From Gonatopus flavifemur (taxonomy: Eukaryota; Arthropoda; Insecta; Hymenoptera; Dryinidae), in contig JAFFJZ010000002.1 in NCBI GenBank assembly GCA_018340375.1, forward strand, positions 26,802,001 to 26,866,000: a DNA stretch of 64,000 nt. The letters are read 5' to 3'. Positions 44,766-56,745 of the stretch are shown in pieces (positions within the stretch are counted from its first letter, which is position 1; the number at the start of each line of letters is the position of its first letter). Under the pieces are notes generated by a model, which saw only the letters and a program-made list of their open reading frames with translations, searched no databases and was not told where the DNA came from. The position numbers and the translations under genes were made by a program.

Positions 44766-44994
44766 CACCGACAAGGATTTTTGAGGTTACTGTAGCTAAA
44801 ACGCCTCACCCAAATATTCTCAGTGAAAGCTACTGGAAATATGATTAATCCAACCAAGGAAGTATAGTTGATACAATTAAGTGATGAATCAACTATACTT
44901 TCTTGGTTAAATCAATCAAATTTTCAGTAGCTCTCATTAGGAACGTTTGGTTGAGATGTTTCAGTTACAGTGACTATAGAAATTTCCCTCAGTG
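44766..44994. mobile_element. Foldback element, CACCGA / CCTCAGTG ends
   Basis: CACCGACAAGGATTTTTGAG is mirrored by AAATTTCCCTCAGTG. Arms continue through TTACTGTAGC/GTTACAGTGA, GCTACTGGAAAT/ATTTTCAGTAGC, AACCAAGGAAGTATAGTTGAT and their complements, around a short AT loop near 44885. About 229 bp. Confidence 0.7.
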
Positions 44995-46333
44995 TTCACT
45001 GAAAGTATTCCGGGAGTATAAAATGAGTTCTGAGTGATGCCCAGGAGAAAAAAGGTTGATGTGCAAACATTGACACTCGATGTGAAAATATTAACTAATC
45101 ATGTTCTTGGATATGTTCCCACTCTGAACTCACATGGACGAAAAAGGACTATCTGAATCGATAGAAGATAAGCTCTGTACTATACCCATCGGCTATTTTG
45201 TTCAGCAAATGATCCTTCGGAAAAGTGTTGTAACATCTTCATGTCTTGACATGGAATTCTTTTTTTGTTGCTCTGCGTAATCAAGCATGAATAAAAATTC
45301 ATTGAAGGGAGGCGAGAGTATATCTCCTTCCACAGCAAATGTAAATATGAACTAGATTTGGAAGGACTCGGAACGATAACATCTCGAGGCAAAATTTCCA
45401 AACTCCACTACTCTCTCGATGAAAAAAGAACGATTCTTCCTTTCAGTGGATGAATTATTTTATCATACAAGTACATTTGAATATAACGTTTGAACTTTGA
45501 ATGAAATCTTCTCTCAACGTAGAACAGATGTTGAAGAAAAACCTTACACGAGAAATTTATGAGCATACTTATTTCAACTACAAGGATGTAGAATGAACGT
45601 CTTACTATTGGAGGTAAACTGTTATTCATTGGATGTATCGTTCATCTCGGTAATATAACATCCAAAGTAACGTAGTTTCAAGATTACTATTGTCTCGAAT
45701 CCCCCTACTTTCTCCCTCCAGTCTCTCTCATTGCCGGTCTTTGTTTTTCATGTACGAGAACCTACAAACTGTTTCAGGTCGTACGAATGAACAAATGGTC
45801 TCAAGCTTGGAGAAAAGAAAGAAGACTCTCTAAAAATGTTCTAGGAACAAGAGGGAACCCTGGATAGGCTCTTGAAAATCGATTGCCTCTCTGAAACCCT
45901 CGTACATACGACGTTGAAAGTATCTCCTATTGCCTTCCTGTTCTGTTCCGTATAGGTGAAGCTTATCCTGAGATCTATAGTTATGACTTCCATGCTGTAT
46001 ACTATCAAAGACAGAGGAATGTCTGCTTTCACTTTATTCATTCTTAGTTAATATTACTTTTATTAAAGACTCTTTCAGTTCGTCATTCAGTTCATGAATC
46101 GTACATGATGAATTTATGCTGATCTCGCGAGGAATTTAATTGAGATTGTTGAGAAATAAAACCTCTCCCATAATTTCTGAATACATTCCTTATGATTCAG
46201 ATGAGAAATGGTTTGAGAAAAAAACAACCCTTAGGGAAGATATATGCCTTTCTCACCAAAACGGCTCCATGTTTTCTCCAAAAGATTGGCGGAAGAATGA
46301 ATAGTTTTGGTGAAAAAGGAGGAATTTTCCCTT
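44995..46333. other. AT-rich stretch, no recognised gene
   Basis: Minus-strand frames of 66-73 codons (45180-46041) are unremarkable. No element termini were identified. Confidence 0.3.
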
Positions 46334-46766
46334 CCCTGGTGAAAGTGGAAGCGACAAGCAGGAGTAAACGAAGCTTATGCTAGAGCGTAACAGGAACGTT
46401 AATGAAAAGTGCACGGAGCTTGAATGAGAGGGATATAAAGAATATATGAAGCGGGAATTTAAACAAGGGAAACACATGGAATTTGAAAAACCTGACTAAC
46501 AAAATTCAAACCCATAATAAGAATCGTACCCATGACTTTTACCATCGCAGTCGAGGATCTCATTCACTGAGCCATGGATCGTCGATGATATCGACTGCTT
46601 GGACATATTATTTGAAGTCAGAATAGATATGATTCGCATACGCTTGATGTAACTTATAATAACTCCACATGAAGCGTGTGTGAAACGGGATCGAGAGCTT
46701 ATGAAGCGTATAGCATCTTCAGGAAAAGGGAATTGAAACATTTTTCGCATCATATGCGCTTCCTTT
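46334..46766 (-). mobile_element. tRNA-like TIR element, copy B (right tip missing)
   Basis: Begins CCCTGGTGAAAGTGGAAGCG and follows the 60173-60640 consensus through the tRNA-like segment and the AGTCAGAATAGATATGATTC, CACATGAAGCGTGTG and AAAAGGGAATTGAAACATTT blocks. It stops about 30 bp before the expected right end, where copy C begins in the opposite orientation. Confidence 0.75.
46510..46583 (-). other. tRNA-like segment in copy B
   Basis: On the minus strand, TGGCTCAGTG (plus positions 46564-46573) is followed by GGTACGATTC (46521-46530), an A/B-box pair with one B-box change. The stems are degenerate. Confidence 0.55.
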
Positions 46767-47245
46767 CCCTGGTGAAAATGAAGCGTATACACCAAGCGCG
46801 AAGAAAACGCATACGAAGCGAAAAATGTTTCACTTCCCTTTTCTTGAAGCGTGTAATGCCCGCGTGCTATAAAATAATGAAATCATACGTTCCGTATACT
46901 TTTCATCAGCTTTCGATGCCATTTTACACACGCTTCATATAACGTACTAATTTGTTACACCAAGCGTGTCCGAAGCATATCTATTTTGACTGCAAATAAT
47001 ATTTTTAAGCGATCAATATCAACGATCATCCATGGCTCAGTGGATAAGACTCTTATCTGCCATGGTGGCAGTCGCCGGTTCAATTCTCACAAAGCGGTTC
47101 AATTTTTTAATTTAAATTCTTATGAATTTTATACGCTTCTTTTGTTTAAATTCCCGCTTCACATACTCTTTGTATCCCTTTCATTCAAGCTTTGTATACT
47201 TTTCATTATTGTTTCTGTTACGCTCCACCATTCGCTCTCTGGTAG
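46767..47245 (+). mobile_element. tRNA-like TIR element, copy C (inverted to copy B)
   Basis: Starts with the other terminus, CCCTGGTGAAAATGAAGCGT, and runs the family sequence in reverse orientation to copy B, ending near 47245 in a decayed terminus (CTCTCTGGTAGACATTC). With copy B it forms an inverted pair whose inner parts can fold together over about 100 bp. The overlapping plus-strand frames (46676-47297) come from element sequence. Confidence 0.7.
47022..47098 (+). other. tRNA-like segment in copy C
   Basis: TGGCTCAGTGG (47033-47043) and GGTTCAATTCT (47077-47087) form an A/B-box pair. Between them CTGCCATGGTGGCAG is a perfect hairpin in the anticodon-arm position. The acceptor and T-stems do not pair fully. 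Confidence 0.6.
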
Positions 47246-48556
47246 ACATTCCTCTAGTAATTCGCTAGTTGTAACACTTGCCCTCACGAAAAACTAGAGT
47301 TCCAATTCAGTACACGGAGGAAAATTATAATGTAAATTTAACATCAGTGCATAGATACAACTTTAAATGTAATTTCTACATCAATTTTGATGAAACTCAC
47401 ATGATACGTACATGATCATTGCTTTGGAAGATTGTAAAAATGACGCCAATCCTAAAATACATTTATTATGATATTATTGACCACAAAGAATGTAAATTTT
47501 CTATTACACTCGACTGAATCTACTTTTCACGAACTTGATGCCATAAGGCATGCTCAACCACATTTCCACTTATTCAATTATTCTACAGCAATCTAATGTA
47601 CATTCAACAAGTACAGTTGCTAATGTTACCTATGCTTCTTTGAATGATAATTTGATTTATTTCCCAGGAATTTTATTCTCATTCTCAGATATACAGTTAC
47701 CGCAATCTGATGTGTATTCAACAATTGCTTCTGCAAAAACTACTCGTCTGTGTTGGTAATACTACTGAAAAGCGTTGTAAAACTCCTTTCAGTTCAAAAT
47801 GATTAAAATCGCGTCACAAAGATGGCGCAAACAGTTTCAACCGTCTTCCGCTAGTATCAGTTTGTTCCTACATTTTATATATATTAAAAACTTGAATCTC
47901 CACTCATAGCGTACGGTTAGTGATAATGATAGAACGAAGCGCCATAACATTGTATTTTATCTTATTGTAATATGTAATATTTCAGATCTAAGATGTATGT
48001 TAAGGTAATAAATTCAAGCTGAGTGATTAAAGTTCATTTCACTGCTCGAAAATGCATTTGTATATATTGTCTCATTGCAAATTCAACAAAAAACACAACA
48101 GCAAGAATTCATTGGGAAGATACCATTTTTTTTCATTTCAACTGTCAGTGAAAATTCATAAAAATGCGGTGCAAATAATGTAAAATTTTAATCACTTAAA
48201 TTTTATCCCCATCTTCGTGGCTTTTGGAAAATTAACAAAAATTGTTGTAATTATTATCGTAGTTCTCGCGTATGCATAAAATATATAAATGAGCGATTGA
48301 AATTTTATTCCGAAATCCTAACATGCATTTTACATCAGAAGACTGATGTACAAATTTCATAAGTTTGAAGTAAATATCGGTTGTCATACTGTTTATATTT
48401 CATTCATTACGACAATAGAATTTACATTCGATATATGCAATAGTTATGAAATGCGTATGTCAAAATTACATCAGATTGCGGTAAAATTGCGACGTTTTCA
48501 ATTTACAGCAAAAATGATGAGGGGAAGTATTACAACTCGTGAATTACTAGATCAAT
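47246..48556. other. AT-rich stretch, no recognised gene
   Basis: Words such as ACATCAGATTGCGGTAA, TACATTCAACAA and ATGTACATT recur around 47540-47740 and 48340-48490 in inverted positions, so a large decayed inverted-repeat element may span about 47330-48520 (left ACGGAGGAAAATTATAATGTA). This is uncertain. Confidence 0.3.
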
Positions 48557-48642
48557 TTCTACCAGGGCTCCGGTTACTCTTCCTTTTCGCTTCCATCTTC
48601 ACCAGGGTTTTACTTTGTGTATACGCTTCATTTCCACCAGGG
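48557..48642. repeat. Terminal fragments of the CCAGGG family (copy D)
   Basis: Two family termini stand side by side in the same direction: CGCTTCCATCTTCACCAGGG ending at 48607 (left-end type, reversed) and TATACGCTTCATTTCCACCAGGG-type sequence ending at 48642 (right-end type). A third ACCAGGG is at 48561-48567. No tRNA-like segment remains. Confidence 0.65.
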
Positions 48643-50710
48643 TTCTGGAATTCGCGACTCAAAACTTGAGGACTTTGAGAGGATACCAAAGTTACCATCA
48701 GAGCACGTTTTCTTGCACCAAAATACTTGAAACTGAGTTCATAAAATAATCTGAGCTTTCCAGAGATGAAGTGTGAAAGAATCATCCCTGAAAATCTCAG
48801 ATTGTTTATGAATTCAGTTACGAGTATTTTAGTGCAAGGAAACGTACTTCGATGGTAACTCTGGTATCCTTTTAATGAGTGGATTAGTACACTCAACTGA
48901 TTTACAGGATATGAAAATGGAATATCGCATTAAATTTTCTCCCCAACTTGATCCCAATTCATTCACCAAGTTCAACCGTTCGCGTTCTATTTTTTTGTCA
49001 GTCAATTGAGAAAAATGTATTCATTGATGTACGACGAAGAATTTTTATGGGGTTTTTTGTAGTGTATATATAAATGTGTGTGTTTGTGTGTACATACATA
49101 ACATTGATACTATTTCATGAATCGATCAATCGAGGGAAAACCAACAAATTGAGGATTAGGGAGGAATCATATAAAATCAGACGACACAATGCCTGACGTA
49201 CCAACGTTTCGTAAAAATTCTGCCCACGAGGATTTTTCTCTTGGAATATAATAGGGAGAAAAAGAAAAGAGAAGGTGATCAGGCATCAGCACACGATTCG
49301 CAAAGGGGAAGAAAAACAGAAATCAAAATGAGAAATCTTTTTTCTCTTTTTATTTTCACATCTTCAGATTAGGTGGGTTTCCCGAGCGTATCGATCATGG
49401 ATATCGCAGGGTGTCAAAGAACTGTAGAATATTATGTGTGACAAAAAGTACAAATAAAAGCATATTAGATAATGTCCAGGGTTCAATGAATCCTTCGATA
49501 TTGTATGGGATAAAATTACTTTATCTAGTACCGCAAAATTGAACAATCATATATAATATATAATTTCTTCTTTGAAGTGGAGTAACTTCGTGTCCAATGT
49601 AGTAATTCATAATATATCATTTCCTCTGTGTATTTATGAATTCACGCTGGATTGTCGAATGAAATACGCATGCAGAGGGGATGGAAAAACAGAGAATCTC
49701 ATAAAGCATTCGAAATTCCATCTCGAATCTTGGATGTATGGTCTTCGAATGTACGTTAAGTTGCCAAGAAACTAGTGCATTGTACATCAGTTAAATAATC
49801 CATAACATTATTCAGAGATATAGTTTTCATGCAACGGTCTGCGTCAGTTGGTTGCAGATCAGGGAGGATACGAATTCTGATCTCGGTCATTTAATTTTTC
49901 GATTGAATACCGTGATGTTTCGACACTACATATATTTGATGATATTTTTCCTTGGTTGTGTCGTTTATTATACACTACACTCCTGCTTTTGGGAACAGAT
50001 GAAGATGGTGCAAAAAGAAACTGCAAGTTAAAATGTTGGGAACCATAAATTCTTGTACTTTGAAGCCAAGAAATCGAAAACTATTTCTCCACGCCCCATA
50101 GATTACACTGTAAAACTCAAAGCACATATACCGCAGACACAAACATATCTTATCGTACTTGCATTCATACATACACGAACACTACCAAAGAGCAGAGTTT
50201 GTAACACATGGTGGAGAGAAACCAATACCACGATCACTTTCCAACATTGGTAAACTCCTACGAATATGCGACTCACATATGTGAAGTCGTATATACATGA
50301 ATATATGTAGCGTAGAAAAGAAAACAAACTCAGAGAGAAGACATAGAAATTATCGGTTCCTTCTTCTTGCTGCGGGTAGTATATACATTATTTGAACTCG
50401 AAGTGTAGTTTATTAGGCACTAAACATTTTTCGGATTATTCTCATACGAATCGAAACGATGAAAAGGTTTTAAGAGCGAATTGTGCAGATATCGGAAAAT
50501 GGAACTCAAGCTAACCATTTTTATTTAGTTTTTCAATGAAATTTGAATTTAAAATTCTAAAGATGTAGCTAATGGAAGTATTTGTACATAATTTTCAGAC
50601 TCACAAGGATGAGCGAGGGAATACTCATTCAAAATAGAACCATTTACTTTTCGCTTGAATATTCGTTCGATCCTCATTCATTGGAAAATCATATGAGAAA
50701 AGGAAAATTT
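48643..50710. other. AT-rich stretch, no recognised gene
   Basis: About 48660-48870 is a partial inverted repeat (TACCAAAGTTACCAT/ATGGTAACTCTGGTA, TTTCTTGCACCAAAATACT/AGTATTTTAGTGCAAG). A TGTGTGTGTTTGTGTGT run lies near 49073. No gene is supported; open frames are short. Confidence 0.35.
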
Positions 50711-50964
50711 CCCACACAGCATTTCAGTTCTAAAAGATATCTCAAGCCGAATTTAAGAAGTCTAATGCAATATGAAAAGATATCTTCGGGAGATCTCAAA
50801 CAGTTCTTGCTTCTAAAAGATTTCTATAAGATGTCTAAAAGATATAATATCTGAAGAAAAGTTTTGGATCATCCAAAATATATCTTTTAGGAGTGAGAAC
50901 TGTTTTAGACATCTTGAAGATATCTTTTCATGTTGCATAAGACTTCTTGAAATTTGCTGAACAG

Positions 50965-52172
50965 CAGTGTTGCCAGATGGTGGGGAATTCCCCAAATGTG
51001 GGGATTTTCAAGGCAGTGTGGGGAGGAATTGGGGAACGTGAATATTAGGAGATTTTGTGGGGAATCATGGAAAAATTGGGGAGATTTGGGGGATTCTGTT
51101 AGAACTAAAACATTTGGAAACTAAGGGTACAGTCAAACAACTTCGTAACGTAACTGCTCAGATAGTACAGAAGTTCGTGAATGAATCGAAAATAACTCTT
51201 CTGATTAACTTCTTATTTAATAGTTTTTTGAATTCTTTGAGAGTTCTTTAAGAAGATATTGAGTTATAAAATAATTTTGTGAGAATTCTCTAGAGAACTA
51301 ATCATTTCTGTTACACGGACGAAACCATGATCCCTACAAAATACCCCCTCAAAGCAAGGAGAAAATTCATTTTTTATGGAAAAACAATTCCCTTATGTAC
51401 TGAAACCCCCCAGGTAATACACAAAAATCATTATAGAATCATTTATTTATTTATTTACCACTGACAAGTAGGAAACTGTTCTTGAATTATGAAGAGAAAA
51501 CTTTTTTTGAACTCTTTTGAAATTCAAAAAATTCCCACCAACAAGTCCAAGAACAATTTGATTTGTCAAACATTTGCGAGTGCCGTTAGAATTCTCAAAG
51601 AACTCCTATAGAATTTCAAGAGGAAATGTTTGATGAATCGAATTCTTTTTGAAACTTTTTAAGAACTCGTCGTATTCTGCAAAAGTTATCAAGAACTTTT
51701 CTTTCAGAATTCATTTGGGATTCTTGTGTGCTATTTAGGTAAATATTATAATCACAATCAGAATTCATTTGAAGGTGTTCTTAATTTGATGAAATTGAAA
51801 GAAAACGGATTAGATCCTCCCACTATACCATCAGTTGATCAGTTAGCTCTTTTTTATACTTCTCATCAATATATTATTCTTCCTTCACTTTCAACAAATG
51901 TTTTATTTGGATTATTATGTATTTGCCGTACATTTTTCAGATACATCACTTTTCTTTTGTAGCAGCAATACTTGAGATACATAAAACAAAGAAATAAAGT
52001 TCAATTGTCCAAGATTGTATGCTCAAGGCGGGAAAAATTAATTATTTTGGCGGAAAATTTGAAAAATAAAATTTTGGGGATATTTTGGGGATTCAATGTG
52101 AAAATTGGGGATTTTGTGGGGATTTTGTTCATCAGAATTGGGGAATCTGAGGAAAAAATTCTAGCAACACTG
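50965..52172. mobile_element. hAT-type element, 8-bp target duplication CTGAACAG
   Basis: The left end CAGTGTTGCCAGATGGTGGG is mirrored by TCTAGCAACACTG. The perfect 8-bp duplication CTGAACAG lies at 50957-50964 and 52173-52180. Subterminal GGGGATTTTGTGGGGA-type words repeat near both ends (51000-51090 and 52070-52150). CAGTGTTGCCA ends and 8-bp duplications are typical of hAT transposons. No transposase was recognised in 1.2 kb, about half of which is a further insertion (51157-51739). Confidence 0.88.
51157..51739. mobile_element. CAGATAGTAC / GTGCTATTTAGG element inside the hAT
   Basis: CTCAGATAGTACAGAAGTTC at the left is mirrored by ATTCTTGTGTGCTATTTAGG at the right. The interior is rich in AGAATTCTC, AAGAGTTCTT and GAACTC words like those of 55747-56021, which has the same ends. 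It is the innermost layer of a three-element nest. Confidence 0.6.
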
Positions 52173-52219
52173 CTGAACAGTTCCTCAAGATATCTTGAAC
52201 ACCAGAAGTGCTGTGTGGG

Positions 52220-52535
52220 TTGCTGTGACAGCGGAATCTAATTTTGCTGGGTTCTTTTTGCTGGAGTTGTAATTTTTTTGCTTTGATGGCAAACTATTTG
52301 TTAGCTCCGACAGCGATTTTTCAGCTGTGGCAGCGAAAAATGTTTTTTTTCCAGCAACTTTTGTTATCGTATATAGAATAGCGAAGGAATTTTTCTGAAG
52401 AAGTCAACATTTTTGTTAACACAGCTGAAAAGTCGCTGTCATAGCTAACAAGATTGCCGGAGATGGCGAATAGATTGTTGTCACAGCAAAAAAAATTTGC
52501 TACTCCAGCAAAATTAGACCTCGCTGTCACAGCGA
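52220..52535. mobile_element. GCTGTGACAGCG foldback element
   Basis: TTGCTGTGACAGCGGAATC is mirrored by ACCTCGCTGTCACAGCG. AATTTTGCTGG/CCAGCAAAATT, TTTGCTGTG-type and TTAGCTCC/AGCTAACA words pair inside. It directly abuts the right end of the preceding nest. A related fragment starts near 62583 (GACGCGGCGAATTTCATTGC). Confidence 0.6.
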
Positions 52536-53708
52536 ATTTTTTCCCCCTTGTTCTTGTTCAGAATGAAGAAAAGTGAAAATAGCGAAACTTATGGCAACTT
52601 GTTGACAGAATAATCCTATTTTAGAAATGAATCCTGTTTCTGTTACTCATCAATTGAATCATCCAATGAACTATTGGATATAATTTGGATGGTATAATTT
52701 TTTTTAATTCATTTCTTCATGGTTGAATTATTATATATTTCTGATTCAACAATTTCGAAAGATACATCAAATGTTAATGTTTCAATCAAAGAATCAGTGT
52801 TCAAAAAATAATACACTTCAACAAGTCGGTACGGTTTTAAATGATTATCGAAAATTTTTCCGTGTCACATGGAAGTTTTTTTCTACGCATATATATCAAA
52901 CAAAGCCCATGATTGTACGAAACTTTCGTTTCGAAACAGAAGTGCATAGTTCAATTCGATAGAAGGTTCCAAAACCTCAATTAATACTTTTTCCAATAAA
53001 TAATTAAAGAAAAGAGTTTGAAACCATAGACACGGTCGCGAAATGAGATTATAGAATGAAACAGAATTCTGCACCGGATACACGTTTTGGCTGAGTTCCC
53101 ATTTTCTTTGGCTTTATGGGTAGCAGACAGAATTTGTGGTATCTCTTACAATCACAACGAACTGCACTTTTCCATGTTGCGACTGTGTGACTACGTTCCC
53201 ATTAGTTACAAGCTCAGACCGACTTTATCACGATTGTTCTTATTTTTCAAAGTTGGGTGCTCCCATCCTGCTTTCACTACTACCCTCTTTATTACTTCGA
53301 CCACCCTTAATCTATACTACATTTTCGTGACATTTAGCGAGTAATAAAAGAAACGAATGTGATCAACGATGTACTTTTTATCACTCAGTGGAAACAAAAT
53401 GAAATTGGAATTCACGTAATACTGTGATCACAAAAATAAATGCTGTTGTGAGATTGAACAAAGGAAATCGTATGAAAATTTATCCCTGATATATCTACGT
53501 TGAGCGTATGAAGAATAATTTTGAGTGTTATGAAACGTTCAGTCTGAGAATCATATAATTACTTGAATAGAAAATTTCAAGCTACATTAATCACTGGGAT
53601 TTATTATCACGAAACAAATGTGCGAGATTTGTGAGATTAAATTTGTCAGAGAAAGTGGAAATTAAGAATGCGGTATTTTTCTAATATAACTTCACTGGTA
53701 GCGACTTG
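52536..53708. other. AT-rich stretch, no recognised gene
   Basis: Two overlapping plus-strand frames at 53087-53344 (85 and 64 codons) fall in slightly GC-richer DNA but show no domain or splice pattern. Confidence 0.3.
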
Positions 53709-54594
53709 AGGGGGGAAACCATATTAGAAGTCTCATTTTCATTGATTTTTTATGATTCTTTTTTAGATGGGAAGGATTGATTGGATTTCAATCAAATTTA
53801 GACATCATTTCATTCATTTTTTGAACAAGGTTCGTGCATTTTTTCAAATGATTTATACCCTGTTGTCCGGCAAATATGGTGAAGGATTTTCTCCCACTGC
53901 GGGATATGTATAGCGTTTCTTATTTTTATCTGAAATCAAGAGGGTTCTTATTTTACTTTGATAAAATATTTCCTAAGAATATGAACCTCAATTCAGGTGA
54001 AAATAATGGAAATTAAAAATTTGGCAAGTGTTGGAAAATTTTTTTCGATTTTCACCACTTTTTTTCACTAATTATGCAACAACAAACACCTTTAAAATTA
54101 TGATATCATCCTAAAAGTTGGTTCATATTCTTCGTAATTTCATCAAGAATGAGGGTACCAAATTCCATGATGATCAGTTCATTAGTTTTTGAGTGAGAGC
54201 TCCCGCAGATGTGGGAGAAGTCATTTTGAGAAAAACGCGTTTCAAAAAAGAATTCTCGGAAAATAGAAATTTAAGTAAGTTAACAATATAACATATGAAG
54301 TGCTCACCGATTAATCAGCTATTCCAACATCATACATCAACCCTTCTTCTTCTTTGTAAGCTTCATTTTGCGCTTGCAGTCGTACTTTTCGAGCTTGTCG
54401 ACCTTTCTTCGACACCAATGACTCCAGTGTGTTTAGTAGCCGGAATAAAAATGCGCTCGATTCTATGCTCATCAAATCTGAAAGAATGGGAATTTCGTTT
54501 TGAAATTTTGACAGCACATTCTTGGATAGTTGAGCTCACGATCCATGCAATAGGAAAATCGATTTCTTGAACCTCATAATGTGGTTACCCCCCT
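53709..54594. mobile_element. 0.89-kb TIR element, AGGGGGGAAACCATATTA ends
   Basis: AGGGGGGAAACCATATTA is mirrored by TAATGTGGTTACCCCCCT. Between about 54112 and 54250 lies the module TTGGTTCATA, ACCAAATTCCATGATGATCA, TAGTTTTTGAGT and GAGAAAAACGCGTTTCAAA. It is shared in order with 31640-31760 and partly with 35540-35660. A minus-strand frame of 68 codons (54311-54517; IPILSDLMSIES, RLQAQNEAYKEEEGLMYDVG) is highly charged and may be a transposon protein tail, but I cannot identify it. Confidence 0.6.
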
Positions 54595-55746
54595 AAATAA
54601 ATAGTACAACAGAAATACTTTCTATGAATGTTCCTTCCCAGTCAGAAATATTCTATTGAATCCCATATTATCAACTTATCCTGGTAGAAATTTGGCTGAG
54701 CGTCCCACTTACCAACTTGACTTTAGTCCTTGAACATTCAGTTGGTTTATGTAGTTTTTCCATGCTTCAACTGATCGTACAGTAACATTGATGGTCCATG
54801 AACACGGTCAGAGGAATAAAAGGAAGCTCAAATGTTTCAATTTGTCAGCGGGATGGTTTTATGGAAATAAATTCAAACACAACGCACTTGACTTGGGATT
54901 ACACTTCAAAATACATGTTTACTTTATTCATAGGTGTGGTTTTACTGAAGAAACATGATTTCACGTTTCTAATTAGCAATTTTAACTACGCTCTATCGAT
55001 TTCCTGGGACATCTGGGTGAACACAAGCTAAAAACCAACCTAATATTTGGGAAAACTAGCTGGGGCACATCTAATTCCCAATCATAATCCCTACTGGGGT
55101 ACCGATGCCAATAATTGACCCGTGGTTCAAGATTTGAATATTTTACAATACATATATTTAGGATATTTTGATGTTTGGAGAGGACAATTCTTTTTAAATA
55201 ATGATTCCAAATTGCTTATTTAACTCCAATTTTTTTACAGACTCCATATGCAGAATGAGATCTGAATTTATCCTAAATGAATCTGAAACCCAGAATGAAT
55301 CACTGTTATTGATGTATTCATGAAGACGTTTTTTATAAATCTTCATAGTTTCAAAGGTACTCATTACAAACTCATCCTAAAATGATGTGGTATGGGGGGA
55401 GTGTGTGATGTTGCAGAAGTTCATTCATTGTATCTACCCAATTCGCACTAGAATTGAATCAATCACAAGAGACAATTTATCACACTGAATTCGAATCGAA
55501 TAGACTGCATGCGCTGATATCCCATGAGAATACTCCACCTTTTGATATGATCATCAATTAGTTGAGAATGATGATGTGCGCAGATCACACTGTTACATTT
55601 GGCCGAATATTCCATTCCAATAATGTGATATTGATGCATGCTTTGACTTACAAGATCTAACTATATTCGCGTTTTACTTTCCTTCCCCAGCATATCTGAC
55701 AAGGTGGTTTCTTCCCTACGATTTTCACACACTCAAATGGTAATAC
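54595..55746. other. AT-rich stretch, no recognised gene
   Basis: Possible decayed inverted repeat around 54650-55050 (TCAGTTGG, CAACTGA, CCCAGT words). Nothing firm. Confidence 0.25.
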
Positions 55747-56021
55747 TCCAGATAGTCAAGAATTATCCCAAATGAATTCTAGAAAAATAATTCTTCAAGA
55801 GCTGTTTTAGAATACAAAGAGTTCGTCAAGAGTTCCAGAAAGAATTGAATTCGAGTTCTCTTCAAATTCTGTGAAACTTCTGTGAAAATTTTAACGGAAC
55901 TCCCAGATCTCTGATGAACTGAATCCTTTTTGAAACTCTTCGAAAACTCTTTATATTCTGAAAGAGTTCTTGCGGAATTCTTTTTTCAAAGTTTATTTCT
56001 GATTCTCGTGTGCTATCTGGG
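55747..56021. mobile_element. CCAGATAG / GTGTGCTATCTGGG element
   Basis: CTCCAGATAGTCAAGAAT at the left is mirrored by GATTCTCGTGTGCTATCTGGG-type sequence at the right. The interior repeats AAGAGTTC, GAACTC and TTCTTGCGG words, as in 51157-51739. About 275 bp. Confidence 0.65.
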
Positions 56022-56132
56022 ACACTCTATTAGTTGTTATCTGATTTACTTCCGCAGAACATTTGGCTTAAAATTACAGGAAGTTTTGAATTACTATTTT
56101 GAATCGAAATATTTTATTTCTTCCATGTTTCA

Positions 56133-56745
56133 GGGGACTCGAGTATGAAGAGGTGGAGGAGAAGAAAAGTCAATTTTCGCGCGAAATTTTTTCAGAAGAC
56201 ACGTAGTTAATAGTTGATACAAATTTGAAGTGAATAATGATAAATTACATACTTGGAATTCCGCATTACCGTGAATTGTGAATTTTCCAACGTATAAATT
56301 CATAAAATTTGAATCTCTGAATGTCAACAAATTCTACAATTTGTAAATTCAGATCTTGCGGCAATGCGCAATCCCAAGTATGTACACTGTAAAAAATGAT
56401 TGTGGAATTCTCCCCCAATAAATGGTGACATCAAAGTTCTCCCATAGATGGGGAATTTTTTACCATAAGTTGGTGGATTTTCCCTCCATTTGTAGAGGAT
56501 TCAATACCCAAAAAACAAAATAATTCCTCAAAGTGGTGGAAAAGTCCCTTATCTTTTATGGAAAAGCAATTAAACCACGATGAGGGTTCCAATCCACCAA
56601 AAGTGTGAAGGAAAACTCCGCACATTTTTCACAGTGTAATTTATTATTATCCACTTTAAATTTGTATTCATTGCAAATCTTCTGAAAAAAGTTCGCGCAA
56701 AACTCGACTTTTTCCTTTCCCCACCTCCTCATGCTCGAGTCTTCA
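56133..56745. mobile_element. Harbinger-like foldback element (relative of 39746-40028) hosting another element
   Basis: GGGGACTCGAGTATGAAGAG is mirrored at the right by CCTCCTCATGCTCGAGTC. Subterminal CGCGCGAAATTTTTTCAGAAG/CTTCTGAAAAAAGTTCGCGC words also match the arms of 39746-40028. The element 56384-56637 is inserted near its middle. Confidence 0.7.
56384..56637. mobile_element. CACTGTAAAAA-type element (copy 2)
   Basis: TACACTGTAAAAAATGATTG is mirrored by CACATTTTTCACAGTGTA. Its interior closely matches 16996-17438 without the hairpin (GGGAATTTTTTACC, GTGGATTTTCCCTCCA, AGAGGATTCAATAC, AATTCCTCAAAG). It is intact and lies inside 56133-56745, so it is the younger of the two. Confidence 0.75.

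Larger units (their letters stand above)
50711..52219. mobile_element. Foldback element, CCCACACAGCATTTC ends, split by a hAT element
   Basis: CCCACACAGCATTTC at the left is mirrored by GAAGTGCTGTGTGGG at the right. The left part (50711-50964) folds on itself through AAAAGATATCTTC, AGAAGTCTAATGCAATATG/CATGTTGCATAAGACTTCTT and GAACTGTTTTAGA words. The right part is only 52173-52219. The hAT element 50965-52172 separates them. Confidence 0.7.

Noticed and set aside
53087..53344. Possible exon with two overlapping open frames
   Set aside because: No domain, no convincing splice borders, and composition close to the surroundings.
54311..54517. Charged minus-strand frame as a host gene
   Set aside because: It sits between the ends of the 53709-54594 element, so a transposon remnant is likelier; no family could be named.
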